Positions 13,471 to 24,977 of a stretch of 64,000 nucleotides of DNA are shown in pieces (the stretch's first letter is position 1; each line of letters starts with the position of its first letter). This stretch comes from Xanthomonas arboricola pv. juglandis (GTDB taxonomy: Bacteria; Pseudomonadota; Gammaproteobacteria; Xanthomonadales; Xanthomonadaceae): positions 310,001 to 374,000 of the forward strand of contig NZ_JZEF01000004.1 of assembly GCF_001013475.1 (NCBI RefSeq), written 5' to 3'. The notes below the pieces were generated by a model. The model was not told the origin of the DNA. It made no database searches and was given only the letters and a program-made list of their open reading frames with translations. A program made the position numbers and the translations under genes.

Positions 13471-14703
13471 TCACGCGCTGCGTGTGGCCACCGCCGGCGG
13501 CACCATCGCGGCACGCCGTGCGGGCCAGTACACGGCGATCTGGCCCAGCGCCCAGAGCAACAGTGCGCCGATCGGCAGATACAGCACCGGCAGGCGCGGC
13601 AATTCGTAGCGGGCCATCAGCCAGACATTGATCGAGTACGCCAGCAACATGCCGAGCACGATACCGACCGAGGCGAGCAGAAAATTCTCGATCTGGAAGT
13701 AGCGCAGGATCTGGCCGCGTGTGGCACCCAGTGCACGACGAATGCCAATCTGCTTGGTGCGTTGCTGCACCCAGAAGCTGGCCAGGCCGACGATGCCCAG
13801 CGCGGTGACGATCAGCAGCGCGATGCAGACCGCACCAAGCAGCCAGACCATGGCGCGGTCGTTCTGGAAGTATTCCTCGCGGATCTCGCTATAGGTCTGT
13901 TGCTTCAGCACCAGCCGGCTGTTGTCCAGCTTCATCAATGCGGCGACCGCAGATTGCAACACCTCTGCGCGACGCGTCTGATCGGTCACACGGATCATGT
14001 ACTGGCCTGAGGTGTAATCGATGCGGATTGGCAGCAGCATCGAGTAATTGCTCTGGTTGACGCCATTGGAATTGCTGTTGTTGGGGCGTGCCAGTGTCTG
14101 CACGATGCCGATTATGTGTAACGCCGTCTCGCCCGCGTAAATTGTCTTGCCCAACGCAGGTTGGGTCGGGAACAGTTTGTCGGCCATGGTCTGCGCGATG
14201 ATCACCGAAATGCCTTTTTTATCGAGAGACCTGTCGTTATTCGCCTGCTCCATATCAATGATTTCGTTTGCAGTGAAATCCCTGCCTGCCACCAGTTGCA
14301 GGCCAAGCGTGCTCACAGCACTTTCGCCCGACATGTATTGCGCAGCATTGAGCGTCTGACGCTCCTGCTCTCGGGTCAGGGAGATGCTGCTGTTCCAGGA
14401 ATAATTGACGAAGGGAATCTGATTGATTGCTGTCGCCCCGCGTACACCGGGCAGGCTGCGCAGTGCTGCCAGATCCTCACGCGTGCGCGCTTCTGCATTG
14501 ACCTGGGTGCCGATGCCTCCCAATTGGATGCTGACCAGTTCCGATTCGGCGATGCCGCTGGGCTGCTGCAGCGTTTCAATGCGGTTGCCGATCAGAAACA
14601 TGGCATTGCAGATGATCGCGCAGGCCAGTGCGATCTCGAGCACGATCAGCGCTGCTGCTGTCTTGTGACGGCGCAACGTGGAAATGATGGGGCGGATGTC
14701 CAT
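13471..14703 (-). CDS. FtsX/MacB-like ABC exporter permease (second)
   Basis: A 410-residue permease with the MacB/FtsX layout: one N-terminal helix (about 17-40), a large periplasmic domain, and three C-terminal helices (about 285-310, 335-360, 375-395). The cytoplasmic motif QIGIRRALGATRGQILRYF, which contacts the ATPase, is intact. It is the last exporter gene, 54 bp downstream of the first permease. Two different permeases of similar size suggest a heterodimer. The substrate is unknown. Confidence 0.87.
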   Translation of the reverse strand: MDIRPIISTLRRHKTAAALIVLEIALACAIICNAMFLIGNRIETLQQPSGIAESELVSIQLGGIGTQVNAEARTREDLAALRSLPGVRGATAINQIPFVNYSWNSSISLTREQERQTLNAAQYMSGESAVSTLGLQLVAGRDFTANEIIDMEQANNDRSLDKKGISVIIAQTMADKLFPTQPALGKTIYAGETALHIIGIVQTLARPNNSNSNGVNQSNYSMLLPIRIDYTSGQYMIRVTDQTRRAEVLQSAVAALMKLDNSRLVLKQQTYSEIREEYFQNDRAMVWLLGAVCIALLIVTALGIVGLASFWVQQRTKQIGIRRALGATRGQILRYFQIENFLLASVGIVLGMLLAYSINVWLMARYELPRLPVLYLPIGALLLWALGQIAVYWPARRAAMVPPAVATRSA

Positions 14704-14757
14704 GGGTGGTACCTTCGATGAGAGGCCGTGCCCGCCGCAGCGCGGCGGGCGTGGTGG

Positions 14758-16059
14758 TCAGGACGCCTTGAGCTGCAGTGCGGGTGCAACCTGGATGGCG
14801 CGCCAGGACGGCAGCAAGCCGGCCAATAGGCTGGCAACCAGCGCCAATGCGAAGGTGAGCAACAGCATCTTCGGATCCAGGTGCGCAAGCTTGGCGTAGT
14901 CGACAGGTTGTTGGCGCACCACCCACAAGCCCAACCATGCCAGCCCAAGCCCTGTAATACCGCCCGCAAGTCCGATGGTTCCGGCTTCGACCAGACACTG
15001 CGCAAAGATGGCGCCGCGTGAGGCGCCCAGGGCACGACGCACACCGATCTCTCCACTGCGGCGCAGGAACTTGGCTAGCAACAGGCCAACAGTATTGAGC
15101 AGGCACACCAGTAGAAAGCCCATCGCCAGCCACAGCTGCAGGCGAACGTCGCCAGGAACCACTTCCTTATAATCCAGCCACTCCATCACGTTACGCAGGC
15201 GGGTATTGTTCGGACGTTCGAAACGCCCTGCAGCGCGCTGCTGATCGGAGTAGTTATCCAGATAGGCTTTGTAGTCGCCAGCCTGCGCTGGGCTATCCAG
15301 CTCCACCCAATACTGCATCCAGGTGCAGGACGCGTTGAGCGCGGTTTGATCACTGTTGTCGCTCTTGCCGTAGCAATTCATACCACCGTAGTGATCCATC
15401 TTCAGATCTATCGCCACTGAAAACGGCAGATACACTTGCTCGTCTGAGCCATAGCTATTGCTGAGATCGTAGAAGCGCGGATTGGCCTTCCAGTCAGCGA
15501 GAACGCCAACGATGCGGAAGGTGTTCTTGTCCATGCGCAAATCGCGGCCGATGCTGTTGCCGCCGTCGAACAGCTTGTCGTTGAGTTCCTGGGTGATTAC
15601 CGCAACGCGCTCGTGCGCCTCGTCGCTACTTGCTGACCAGCCTTGGCCATACAGGAAAGGCGTTTCGAACATCGGGAAGAAATCGGCCGAGGTAAAGCGA
15701 ACTTCTGATTTGAAGGCGGTCATGCCGCTCTTGTCTGGCTCGATCGCCACTCTTCCGCCGGTCATCAGCGCCTGGCGTTTTGCGTGCTTTTCACGCAGCA
15801 GCGCTTCGGCATCGAAGCGAGTGACCTGGTCGCCAGGCTCTTCTCCCGGCTGGTATCCGGCCTTGGGGTATGGATCCACCAGGACGCTAAACAGCCGGTC
15901 GCTCTTCTGCGGGATCGGATCGCCGGACAGCACATAGAACACCGTCAGGGTGGTCATGCTGGCGCCGATGCCGAGTGCGATGGCCAGCACCATCAGCGCG
16001 GTGAGCACCTTGTTGCGGCGGAAGCTGCGTAAGGCAAGATTGAAGTAGTAGCCGAACAT
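14758..16059 (-). CDS. FtsX/MacB-like ABC exporter permease (first)
   Basis: A 433-residue permease with an N-terminal helix (about 17-40), a long periplasmic domain and three C-terminal helices. The coupling motif GEIGVRRALGASRGAIFAQ is present. The periplasmic domain differs clearly from that of the neighbouring permease. It lies 12 bp downstream of the ATPase gene, so it belongs to one transcript running adaptor, ATPase, permease, permease. Confidence 0.88.
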   Translation of the reverse strand: MFGYYFNLALRSFRRNKVLTALMVLAIALGIGASMTTLTVFYVLSGDPIPQKSDRLFSVLVDPYPKAGYQPGEEPGDQVTRFDAEALLREKHAKRQALMTGGRVAIEPDKSGMTAFKSEVRFTSADFFPMFETPFLYGQGWSASSDEAHERVAVITQELNDKLFDGGNSIGRDLRMDKNTFRIVGVLADWKANPRFYDLSNSYGSDEQVYLPFSVAIDLKMDHYGGMNCYGKSDNSDQTALNASCTWMQYWVELDSPAQAGDYKAYLDNYSDQQRAAGRFERPNNTRLRNVMEWLDYKEVVPGDVRLQLWLAMGFLLVCLLNTVGLLLAKFLRRSGEIGVRRALGASRGAIFAQCLVEAGTIGLAGGITGLGLAWLGLWVVRQQPVDYAKLAHLDPKMLLLTFALALVASLLAGLLPSWRAIQVAPALQLKAS

Positions 16060-16071
16060 GGGATGTGCCTC

Positions 16072-16791
<720 letters not shown>

Positions 16792-16894
16792 TGCCGATTC
16801 CTTTACGAAGAAGGTGTGTGCGAAAGAGGTTGAGAGTGGCTGACAAACCGTGGCGAGCAGCCTGATGGCTGCGCAGCAGGTGTGCTGGCCGCCT

Positions 16895-18166
16895 TTAGTG
16901 AACGGTGACGCGCGGCGCATCCCCGAAGTTGTCTGCGCCGGAGACCACCACGCGGTCGCCGACCTGCAGCCCGGACAGCACCTGCACCTCGCCCAGGCTG
17001 CTGACACCCATGCGCACCGGCCGGCGCACCGCGGTGTTGCCATCCATCACGTAGGCGTAGCTGCCGCCGGATTGTTCGACGAACGGGCCGCGCTCGACCT
17101 TGAGCACGTTGCGGCGCGTGTCCATCACCACGCGTGCGCTCATGCGCTGGCTCTGGCGCAGGCCTGGCGGCTGCTTGTCGGCAAAGCGGATGCGTGCGGT
17201 GACTTCGCCATTGACCACTTCCGGCGACACCGCCGAGATCGCGCCGGGGAACGGCTCGCCGCTGCCGCTGGTGAGCTGCGCCGGCATGCCGATTGCCAGA
17301 TCGCGCGCAAAGCTCTCCGGCACCTTGATCTCCACTTCGAACTTGGACAGATCCACCACGCCCAGGATCGGCGCGTTTGCCGCGACCTGGGTGTGCTGCA
17401 CCGCCTGCACCTGGCCGACCTGGCCATCGAACGGCGACAGCAGCGTGAGCGCATCGACCTGGCGCTGCACCTCGGCCACCACCGCGCGCTGGCGGTCGGC
17501 GAGCAGGCGCTTGTTGCGCGAATCCAGGTCTGCACCCTGGCTCTTCAGCGACGCATCCCGCTCGGCGTGCTGCAGATCGATGTCGGTCTTCTTCAAGGTG
17601 TCCTGCGCCTTGGCCAGCTCCACCTGCGGCACCGCGCCGCCATCGTAGCCGCGCTGGTAGCGCTCCAGGTCGCGCGCGGCGGCCTGCTTGTCGATCTTGG
17701 CCTGATCGGTGAGCTTGCTGGCCGTGGCGCGGGCCAGGGTGGCGTCCAGGGCGGCGCGGCTGGACTCGGCTTCCAGCCCTGCCAGCGTGGCCTGCTCCTG
17801 GGCCAGCTTGCTGCGCAGCTCCGGGCTGTCGATGCGGGCCAGCTCCTGGCCCTGCTTGACCACGTCGCCGGCCACCACGCTCAGCGTCACCGTGCCGGCC
17901 GAGATGGCGTACAGCACGGGGCTGTTGGCGGCGATGACGCGCCCGTCGGCGGCGATGTCGCGCACCAGGTCGCCCTGGCTGACCGTGGCGATCCGCACCC
18001 GGCTGGCATCGAACGAGCGGCTGCCGGCGCTCCACGCGGTGACCGCCCAGCCGATGCCGGCCAACACGGCGACCACCGCAATGCCGGGCCATAGCCAACG
18101 GCGCCAGGGCGCGCTCTGGGCGGGTGTACGGAGAACCTGGTCCTGGGCGGAAGTATCGCGAATCAT
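16895..18166 (-). CDS. MacA/HlyD-like periplasmic adaptor subunit
   Basis: A 423-residue membrane-fusion protein. It has an N-terminal anchor helix at about residues 21-42 and a biotinyl-lipoyl half-motif ([20 protein letters not shown]). A long helical hairpin rich in Ala/Gln/Lys spans about 100-210, and beta-barrel domains follow ([10 protein letters not shown] onward). It should link the inner-membrane ABC unit to an outer-membrane channel; no TolC-like gene is nearby. I place the start at 18166: the upstream ATG at 18208 lies inside the sigma54 promoter, so it would be outside the transcript. Confidence 0.88.
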   Translation of the reverse strand: MIRDTSAQDQVLRTPAQSAPWRRWLWPGIAVVAVLAGIGWAVTAWSAGSRSFDASRVRIATVSQGDLVRDIAADGRVIAANSPVLYAISAGTVTLSVVAGDVVKQGQELARIDSPELRSKLAQEQATLAGLEAESSRAALDATLARATASKLTDQAKIDKQAAARDLERYQRGYDGGAVPQVELAKAQDTLKKTDIDLQHAERDASLKSQGADLDSRNKRLLADRQRAVVAEVQRQVDALTLLSPFDGQVGQVQAVQHTQVAANAPILGVVDLSKFEVEIKVPESFARDLAIGMPAQLTSGSGEPFPGAISAVSPEVVNGEVTARIRFADKQPPGLRQSQRMSARVVMDTRRNVLKVERGPFVEQSGGSYAYVMDGNTAVRRPVRMGVSSLGEVQVLSGLQVGDRVVVSGADNFGDAPRVTVH

Positions 18167-18196
18167 GGTCGGCTGGCTCGGTGGCGTCACTGCGAT

Positions 18197-18217
18197 AAAG
18201 CAGGACATGTGCCAACC
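18197..18217 (-). promoter_or_regulatory. Sigma54 (-24/-12) promoter of the exporter operon
   Basis: On the minus strand the sequence reads TTGGCACATGTCCTGCTTTA. The GG of the -24 element (18213-18212) and the GC of the -12 element (18201-18200) are separated by exactly 10 bp, as sigma54 requires. Agreement with TGGCACG-N4-TTGC is strong, with two mismatches. Transcription would start near 18188, 22 bp before the adaptor start codon. The NtrC-type activator in the same cluster is the obvious partner. Confidence 0.82.
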
Positions 18218-18260
18218 TACAAGTCATTGAATATATTGGATTTTAGATGTTTGCGGCCAG

Positions 18261-18333
18261 TGTCCGCAGTGTCCGCGGACACTGCTGCGGACACGCTGTC
18301 CGGGCATGGTCATGCAGCGGACAAGAGCGGACA
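18261..18333. promoter_or_regulatory. Array of TGTCCGC/GCGGACA operator repeats
   Basis: Six exact copies of the heptamer lie within 73 bp: TGTCCGC at 18261 and 18270; GCGGACA at 18275, 18287, 18317 and 18327. A degenerate TGTCCGG is at 18297. Two overlap to make the perfect 18-bp palindrome CAGTGTCCGCGGACACTG. The array lies about 70-145 bp upstream of the predicted sigma54 start, the usual place for activator sites of NtrC-type regulators. It also reaches to within 40 bp of glmS. Confidence 0.75.
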
Positions 18334-18370
18334 CGCTAAAATGCCCGGCTTCGTCATCAAGGGTTGTCCT

Positions 18371-20200
<1,830 letters not shown>

Positions 20201-20468
20201 CGGCACAAGCCCGGCATCGTGCTTGGTCGGAGATGACGATCGGTAACTGGAGAGTCATTCGTCCAACTGGCGCTGACGGGTGATGGGCGTGTAGGTACCG
20301 ATTCGTCCAACATGAAAAATGCAGAAGGGCGGGGTGCGTCATTGCTCCCGTCCTTTCGCGTTTCCACAGCGCGACTCGCGGCGTGTCACCCACAGACTGG
20401 ATGGCGCATGCTGGTTATGCGAGGGGGCTTGGCCTGACCATTGAGGCGCGACTCGGCATCCAGGGGCG

Positions 20469-21104
20469 CTAGTCGCGCTCTCGTTCCCCTGCGAGGATCG
20501 CTGCCAGAGCGTCCGCGTTCAGCACATTGACCTTGCCGTAGCCAACGTCGATCAAGCCTTGGGCTTTCCAGGCCTTCAAGAGCCGGTTCACGGTAGGACG
20601 GGAGACGCCCAGCCTATCGGCAAGAGCACTCTGTGGCATGCGGATGCTGGGTTGGGCAGTGAGAAGCTGGGCCGCCAGCCGGCGTTCGAGCGAACGTGCC
20701 TGATTGGCTTCAATCCAGTTCAGGGTCTGCCGATAGCGTGAGCACACCAGGCGGGTGATGGCCAGCAGCGCCGCCGGGTTGGATGCGATCACCCGGTTGA
20801 AGGCGACAGTCGAGACGACGGCGATCTTGCTACGTCCGTGGGCCACCGCGCTGAACGTCCGTGCCCGCGCATCCAGTAGTGGAACTTCCCCAAACCACTG
20901 GCCTGGTCCAAGCACCAGCGACAGCCTCTCGCTGAGCTGCATCGGCTCCAGCGAGACCCGGACCGCGCCGCTGAGAATGCCGAACATGCAGGCAGGGGTG
21001 GAGCCCAGATCAAAGATCCGCTGGCCCGCAACAAACGTTCGAGCCGACGCCTGGGAGAGAAAAATCTCTGCAATCTCTGGACTCAGGGTGCCATCGTCGG
21101 GCAT
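20469..21104 (-). CDS. Crp/Fnr family transcriptional regulator
   Basis: A 211-residue regulator with an N-terminal cyclic-nucleotide-binding-like beta-roll (about residues 20-115, including LGPGQWFGEVPLLD) and a C-terminal winged helix with MPQSALADRLGVSRPTVNRL near residues 155-175. No Fnr-type cysteine cluster is present. The canonical cAMP phosphate-binding RS motif is not obvious (ARARTFSAVA), so the ligand is uncertain. It is divergent from the membrane protein gene at 21194 across 89 bp and may control it. Confidence 0.88.
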   Translation of the reverse strand: MPDDGTLSPEIAEIFLSQASARTFVAGQRIFDLGSTPACMFGILSGAVRVSLEPMQLSERLSLVLGPGQWFGEVPLLDARARTFSAVAHGRSKIAVVSTVAFNRVIASNPAALLAITRLVCSRYRQTLNWIEANQARSLERRLAAQLLTAQPSIRMPQSALADRLGVSRPTVNRLLKAWKAQGLIDVGYGKVNVLNADALAAILAGERERD

Positions 21105-21193
21105 GGCCGGGACCGTGGTCGAACTGTTCTGATTTTACAGTCTGGCGGGTTCAACGGGGGCACCATGCAGGCCTAATCCTTGGAGCACCAGCC

Positions 21194-21877
21194 ATGTATG
21201 TGGGTCACTTTGCGATCGGACTGGCCTTGAAAGCGCGCTTTCCGAGTACCCCGACGCTTCCTCTCCTGCTGGGCGTCGGCTTCCTCGACATCCTGGACGG
21301 CATATTCATCATGCTTGGCTGGGATCTGGTAACGCCCAACCTCGCTGCAGGCCCCTATCTGTTCTTCGACCTGACATTCATCGACTGGGATCATTCGCTG
21401 TTGGCGGCGGTCGTGTGGTCGGTTGTCTGGGCCGGTTTCTTCTGGAAAGACAGGCGCGTTGCCGTCCTGGCGTTCATCGCGTCCTTCTCTCACTTCTTCG
21501 CCGACTGGCCGATGCACAACAATGACCTGGCGCTTTTGCCGCATTCACAGACACACCTTGGCCTGGGACTGTGGGGACGGCTGGGAACTGCCTCGTGGGT
21601 GATCGAAGGAATCTTTGTTGCGGTGCTGGCCGCCTACGCCTGGCAGTCGGCGCGCAAGCGGGGGGTGAATTGGAACTGGCCGCTTGTCGTCTTGACGGTC
21701 GCGTTCTTCAATCTCTCCCCGTGGCTGTCTCCGATGAAGCACATCGCCGTGCTGGACGAGCCGACGGCACATATGCTGCACGGTTTGCTCGTAACGCTGG
21801 GGTTTCTTGTGCCGGGTGCATTGCTCACGTGGCTCGTGGATCGTGAAGCGCGAAAGACACTGGTGTTGCGTCCCTGA
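21194..21877 (+). CDS. Multi-pass membrane protein, DUF457/YdjM-like metal-dependent hydrolase type
   Basis: A 227-residue membrane protein with roughly six hydrophobic segments. Conserved-looking polar residues sit inside them: GHFAIGLALK at residues 4-13, FIDWDHSLL near 63-71, and HFFADWPMH near 100-108. His and Asp residues spaced this way resemble the membrane metal-dependent hydrolase (YdjM/DUF457) group. The exact family and substrate are not certain. It faces the Crp/Fnr gene, sharing its promoter region. Confidence 0.6.
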   Translation: MYVGHFAIGLALKARFPSTPTLPLLLGVGFLDILDGIFIMLGWDLVTPNLAAGPYLFFDLTFIDWDHSLLAAVVWSVVWAGFFWKDRRVAVLAFIASFSHFFADWPMHNNDLALLPHSQTHLGLGLWGRLGTASWVIEGIFVAVLAAYAWQSARKRGVNWNWPLVVLTVAFFNLSPWLSPMKHIAVLDEPTAHMLHGLLVTLGFLVPGALLTWLVDREARKTLVLRP

Positions 21878-22073
21878 TGACGTGCCCGGCAGCGGCAGTG
21901 GGCTCGGTTGCGGGTAGCGGTTGACCGGCGCCGTGCAAGGCGCTGCTCAGTGGGCAACCCATTGTGCGATCCCACTGCGGTGGATGATTGGCAGACGACG
22001 GGCCCGGCTGCCAACGCGATGGCCCAGGTTATGCATACGCTTCCTGCGAGGGTCCCATCACGCAGGAGGACGT

Positions 22074-22547
22074 ATGCACGAGTCTTTCAAACAGGGCGCG
22101 CCGGCGGAATTGTGGCAGGCGTTGGTACGTGAGGCAGGGCAGCGGATTGCACAGCCGCTGGACGAATCGCGCGAGCATTATCTGGTTTTCGTGTTGCTGC
22201 GCCTGCAGCGCGATGCGCAACTGTTTTCGCGCACTCAGGCCCTGGCCTGGTTGCACGCGCAGGACCAGATCGGCAGTCTGCGGGCGGATGCATTACGCGA
22301 CATCGGAGATCAATGCCTGCTGATTGCAGGCCTGTTTCCCGGCATTGCACAGCGCCGGCGGCTCAGCGTCGACTATTTCATCGAGTTGGGCCGCGGCGCA
22401 TATTTCGAAGTGGCCGACACGCGTTACAGCGATGCAGGTCTGTTCGCGCAGTTGGCCGCCACCTATCGCGAGTTGGTCCGCACGCTTGCGGCGCTGCGCC
22501 CGCCGCGCGAGTGGCAGCGCAGTGATGGCGGGCTGCTGCATGCGTAG
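22074..22547 (+). CDS. Hypothetical protein, mostly helical
   Basis: A 157-residue protein of unknown function. The start is well supported by the perfect AGGAGG at 22064 ahead of the ATG. It has no signal peptide or membrane segment and looks alpha-helical (LVFVLLRLQRDAQLF, LRDIGDQCLLIAGLFPG, QLAATYRELVRTLAAL). The short motif SVDYFIELGRGAYFEVA is the most distinctive part. A strong hairpin without a T-run follows at 22562-22595. I do not recognise the family. Confidence 0.68.
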   Translation: MHESFKQGAPAELWQALVREAGQRIAQPLDESREHYLVFVLLRLQRDAQLFSRTQALAWLHAQDQIGSLRADALRDIGDQCLLIAGLFPGIAQRRRLSVDYFIELGRGAYFEVADTRYSDAGLFAQLAATYRELVRTLAALRPPREWQRSDGGLLHA

Positions 22548-22561
22548 ATAAGCGCCACCTC

Positions 22562-22595
22562 CGGGGCGGTCCCTACAGCTGTGGGGACCGCCCCG
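22562..22595 (+). repeat. Strong hairpin, terminator- or REP-like
   Basis: A perfect 12-bp stem, CGGGGCGGTCCC paired with GGGACCGCCCCG, around the 10-nt loop TACAGCTGTG, lies 14 bp after the preceding stop codon. No T-run follows on either strand, so it may act as an mRNA 3'-end stabiliser or a Rho-assisted terminator rather than a classical intrinsic terminator. Confidence 0.6.
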
Positions 22596-22775
22596 ACTGC
22601 CAATTGCGCATGATGCGCTCACACTAAGTTCGCAACTGAGCGTTCTAGCCGACTGCGGACCGTTGTCTGATGGACCAAAGCACTGTGTCGTTGATCGCTG
22701 TCCGCGCGATCTGACAGTGCCATGTCGCATTGCGTGGGGGACACGCAATGCGACGCTCTCCAGGGGAAGGAATTC

Positions 22776-23924
22776 ATGAAAGCATTAATTGCAGTGGCGA
22801 TCTCGGCGCTGAGCGGAGCCGCAATGGCCAGCGACGTCCCGCCCGGTTATGCGGGCGTGGGCGGCATGACCTTGCAGGACATCGACCCGGCCATCTATGC
22901 CTATCACTACGACCACGGCTTCGTCGGCGAAGACGCGATGGGGTGGGATCCGGCGCTGCAGTTCGCCTGGTCGCGCATCGCTGCGGCCAAGGTCTGCGGC
23001 CAGCAGCCTGTCGAGCAGGACGCCATCGTTGCCAGGCTGGTTGCGCAGTACGGTCAGGATGCGGCCGTGCATCAAGTCAACGGCATCGCATTTCATGAAG
23101 TGCAGATGCGTGCCTCCAGCACGTTCTGTACCGCCACCCGTGGCGCCGAGGCGGTGGCAGTATTGCCCGCATTTGCCAACGGCGATTTTTCGACGGCAAC
23201 GACCTATGCCGCGGCTGCAGTTGCCGGCACGCTGTCGGTCGCCGAGACACAGCAACAGCCCTCCGCACAAACGCAGGGCGATGCCGACGCAGTCATTGCA
23301 CCATCGGCGGATTGGGCGTTGCAGCTGCCGTTGCATGCCAGCATGCGTGTGGGGTCCAACGGCCAGCCCAACGGCGACGAAATGTTGCGCGTGGTGCGGC
23401 GCGGGCACACCGGGGCAGTGGTGGGCCTGCAGATCGCCACCAGCCTGTTCACACGCGGCGTCGCAGTGTCGGCCTTCGGCAAGGGGCAGCTGAAAGGCGA
23501 AAAGATGGAAGGCGTGGGCAATCCCGGTTATCAACTGCAGCGTGATGCGGTCAATGCGCGTCTGAAGAGCTACTTCACCGGGCATCCGGCAGCACTGCCG
23601 GCAGAACCGTTCCCGCTGCAGGTCCTGATGTCCGATTGGCTGCTCGTCTACTAGAGCCTGGCCGATACCAAGTCGCCCTACGAGTTGCGCTACGCGGTGA
23701 CGATTGGCGGTGAGCGCTCCGGACTGTTGAAGCGCAAGGCGAGTCCGGTCAATCTGGACTGCGCGCCCACACCGCGCACCGCATCGCTTGAGGAGTGGGA
23801 GGCAAACGACTACGCGCTGGTCAAGCAGGCCGCACAGGCCTACAGCGAGGAATGCGCCGCAAAATTTGCCGAGCAGTTACCGCAGTGGTTCCCGGATAGA
23901 GAGACAGTTGCCACCTCCAACTGA
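22776..23924 (+). pseudogene. Secreted protein of unknown function, interrupted by an in-frame amber codon
   Basis: The frame starts with a good GGGAAGG site and a signal peptide (MKALIAVAISALSGAAMAS). It continues for 292 codons to a TAG at 23652-23654, after MSDWLLVY. The same frame then resumes with SLADTKSPYELRYAVTIGGE and runs to a TGA at 23922, giving about 382 codons in all. The continuation keeps the same protein character, so the TAG most likely replaces a sense codon (CAG or GAG is one base away). The first part alone would be a 292-residue protein. I do not recognise the family; four cysteines may form disulfides. Confidence 0.72.
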
Positions 23925-24231
23925 GGCAACACGTCATGCTGCAGGATGGAGCCTGCATCTAAGAGTGGCTACAAAACTACTGCGCCGCCGTCAGGCGGGC
24001 GCGGCCGGTGCTCGGAATTCTCATGCACCACTCTCAACATCGCGGGTCTGAGCGCGCCGTCCGCACTCACCTGATGATCGCACGCTACGTTGCGTTAGCC
24101 GCTGGAAGTGCGCTGCACGCATCCAGCTGTGTGGGCGTTCTCTGCCTACATACCCTGCTCGAAAGCGAAGCACCGACAGCGCATGTGCCTGAAACAAGAA
24201 TGCCCGGGAACCCCGGGCATTTTGTTATGGA
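23925..24231. other. Non-coding gap before gloA terminator
   Basis: 307 bp with no credible gene. An open frame from 24008 of 87 codons has no ribosome site, no domain, and runs through the gloA terminator into the gloA end, so I reject it. Apart from the terminator hairpin at 24199-24223 I see nothing recognisable. Confidence 0.6.
24190..24223 (-). terminator. Intrinsic terminator of gloA
   Basis: The stem TGCCCGGG / CCCGGGCA (24201-24208 with 24212-24219) has a 3-nt loop. On the minus strand it is followed by TTCTTGTTTC and on the plus strand by TTTTG, so it could work in both directions. It lies 8 bp beyond the gloA stop codon. Confidence 0.82.
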
Positions 24232-24756
24232 TTACGCCAGCGGCGTATTGGAAATGATCTCAACCCAGTAGCCGTCCGGGTCCTTGATGAAGGCCAGGTG
24301 CTTCATGCGGCCGTCTTCCAGGCGTTTCTGGTACGGCACGTTGAGGCTATCGAAACGTGCGCAGGCGGCGTGGATGTCGGGCACCGAGATGCAGATGTGG
24401 CCGAAGCCGCGCGGCTCGCTGTTGCCGTCGTGGTAGACCGGGCCGTCCTGGGTTTCGGTGCCGTGGTTGTGGGTGAGTTCGAGCACGCCGGGGATGCCGG
24501 CCATCCACAGCCGACGCGCGGCATCGTCGTCGGGGATTGCGGTGTCGTCGGGCAGCAGGGCCAGGAAGTACAGGCTGAACTGCGCATCGGGAAAATCGCG
24601 TGCGTCCAGCAAGCGGAAGCCCAGTACGCGCGTGTAGAAATCCAGCGAACGCTGCGCATCCTTGACGCGCAGCATGGTGTGGTTGAACACGAAACCGGCG
24701 GTGTCGGCAGGCGCGGCGCTGGCGCCGGGGACGTGTTGCAGGTCGGTCAAAGGCAT
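24232..24756 (-). CDS. gloA: Lactoylglutathione lyase (glyoxalase I)
   Basis: Detoxifies methylglyoxal by isomerising its glutathione hemithioacetal. The predicted 174 residues carry the glyoxalase fold, with metal-ligand motifs FNHTMLRVKD, GVLELTHNHGTE, GFGHICISVPD and PDGYWVEIIS. This is the longer, eukaryotic-like Zn-type form with an N-terminal extension. The ATG at 24756 is preceded by GAGGAG. A terminator follows directly, so it is probably a single-gene transcript. Confidence 0.95.
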   Translation of the reverse strand: MPLTDLQHVPGASAAPADTAGFVFNHTMLRVKDAQRSLDFYTRVLGFRLLDARDFPDAQFSLYFLALLPDDTAIPDDDAARRLWMAGIPGVLELTHNHGTETQDGPVYHDGNSEPRGFGHICISVPDIHAACARFDSLNVPYQKRLEDGRMKHLAFIKDPDGYWVEIISNTPLA

Positions 24757-24977
24757 TGCGGTCTCCTCGATGGAATGCGGGGGCAGGTCAGGCTGCACTG
24801 GACGTGGATGTTAGCGGGGCAATGGTTGTCGGTATGTCTGCACCTTGCATGTCGGCGGTCTGGCCGCGCCGCTATCTGATTGATCGCGCGCGGCGGCACG
24901 AACTGTGCTGTTCAAAGGCCGTGGCATGGGCCTGCACCCGAATACGAGCGGTCAGGCCCATGCGCACAGACGTTGTC

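Noticed and set aside
18167-18208. Earlier start for the MacA-like gene at 18208
   Set aside because: That ATG lies inside the -24/-12 promoter and would be upstream of the transcription start.
18209-18370. N-terminal extension of glmS
   Set aside because: GlmS needs Cys2 after the initiator Met; the extension encodes the operator repeats.
24008-24271. 87-codon plus-strand frame before gloA
   Set aside because: No ribosome site or domain; it runs through the gloA terminator into gloA.
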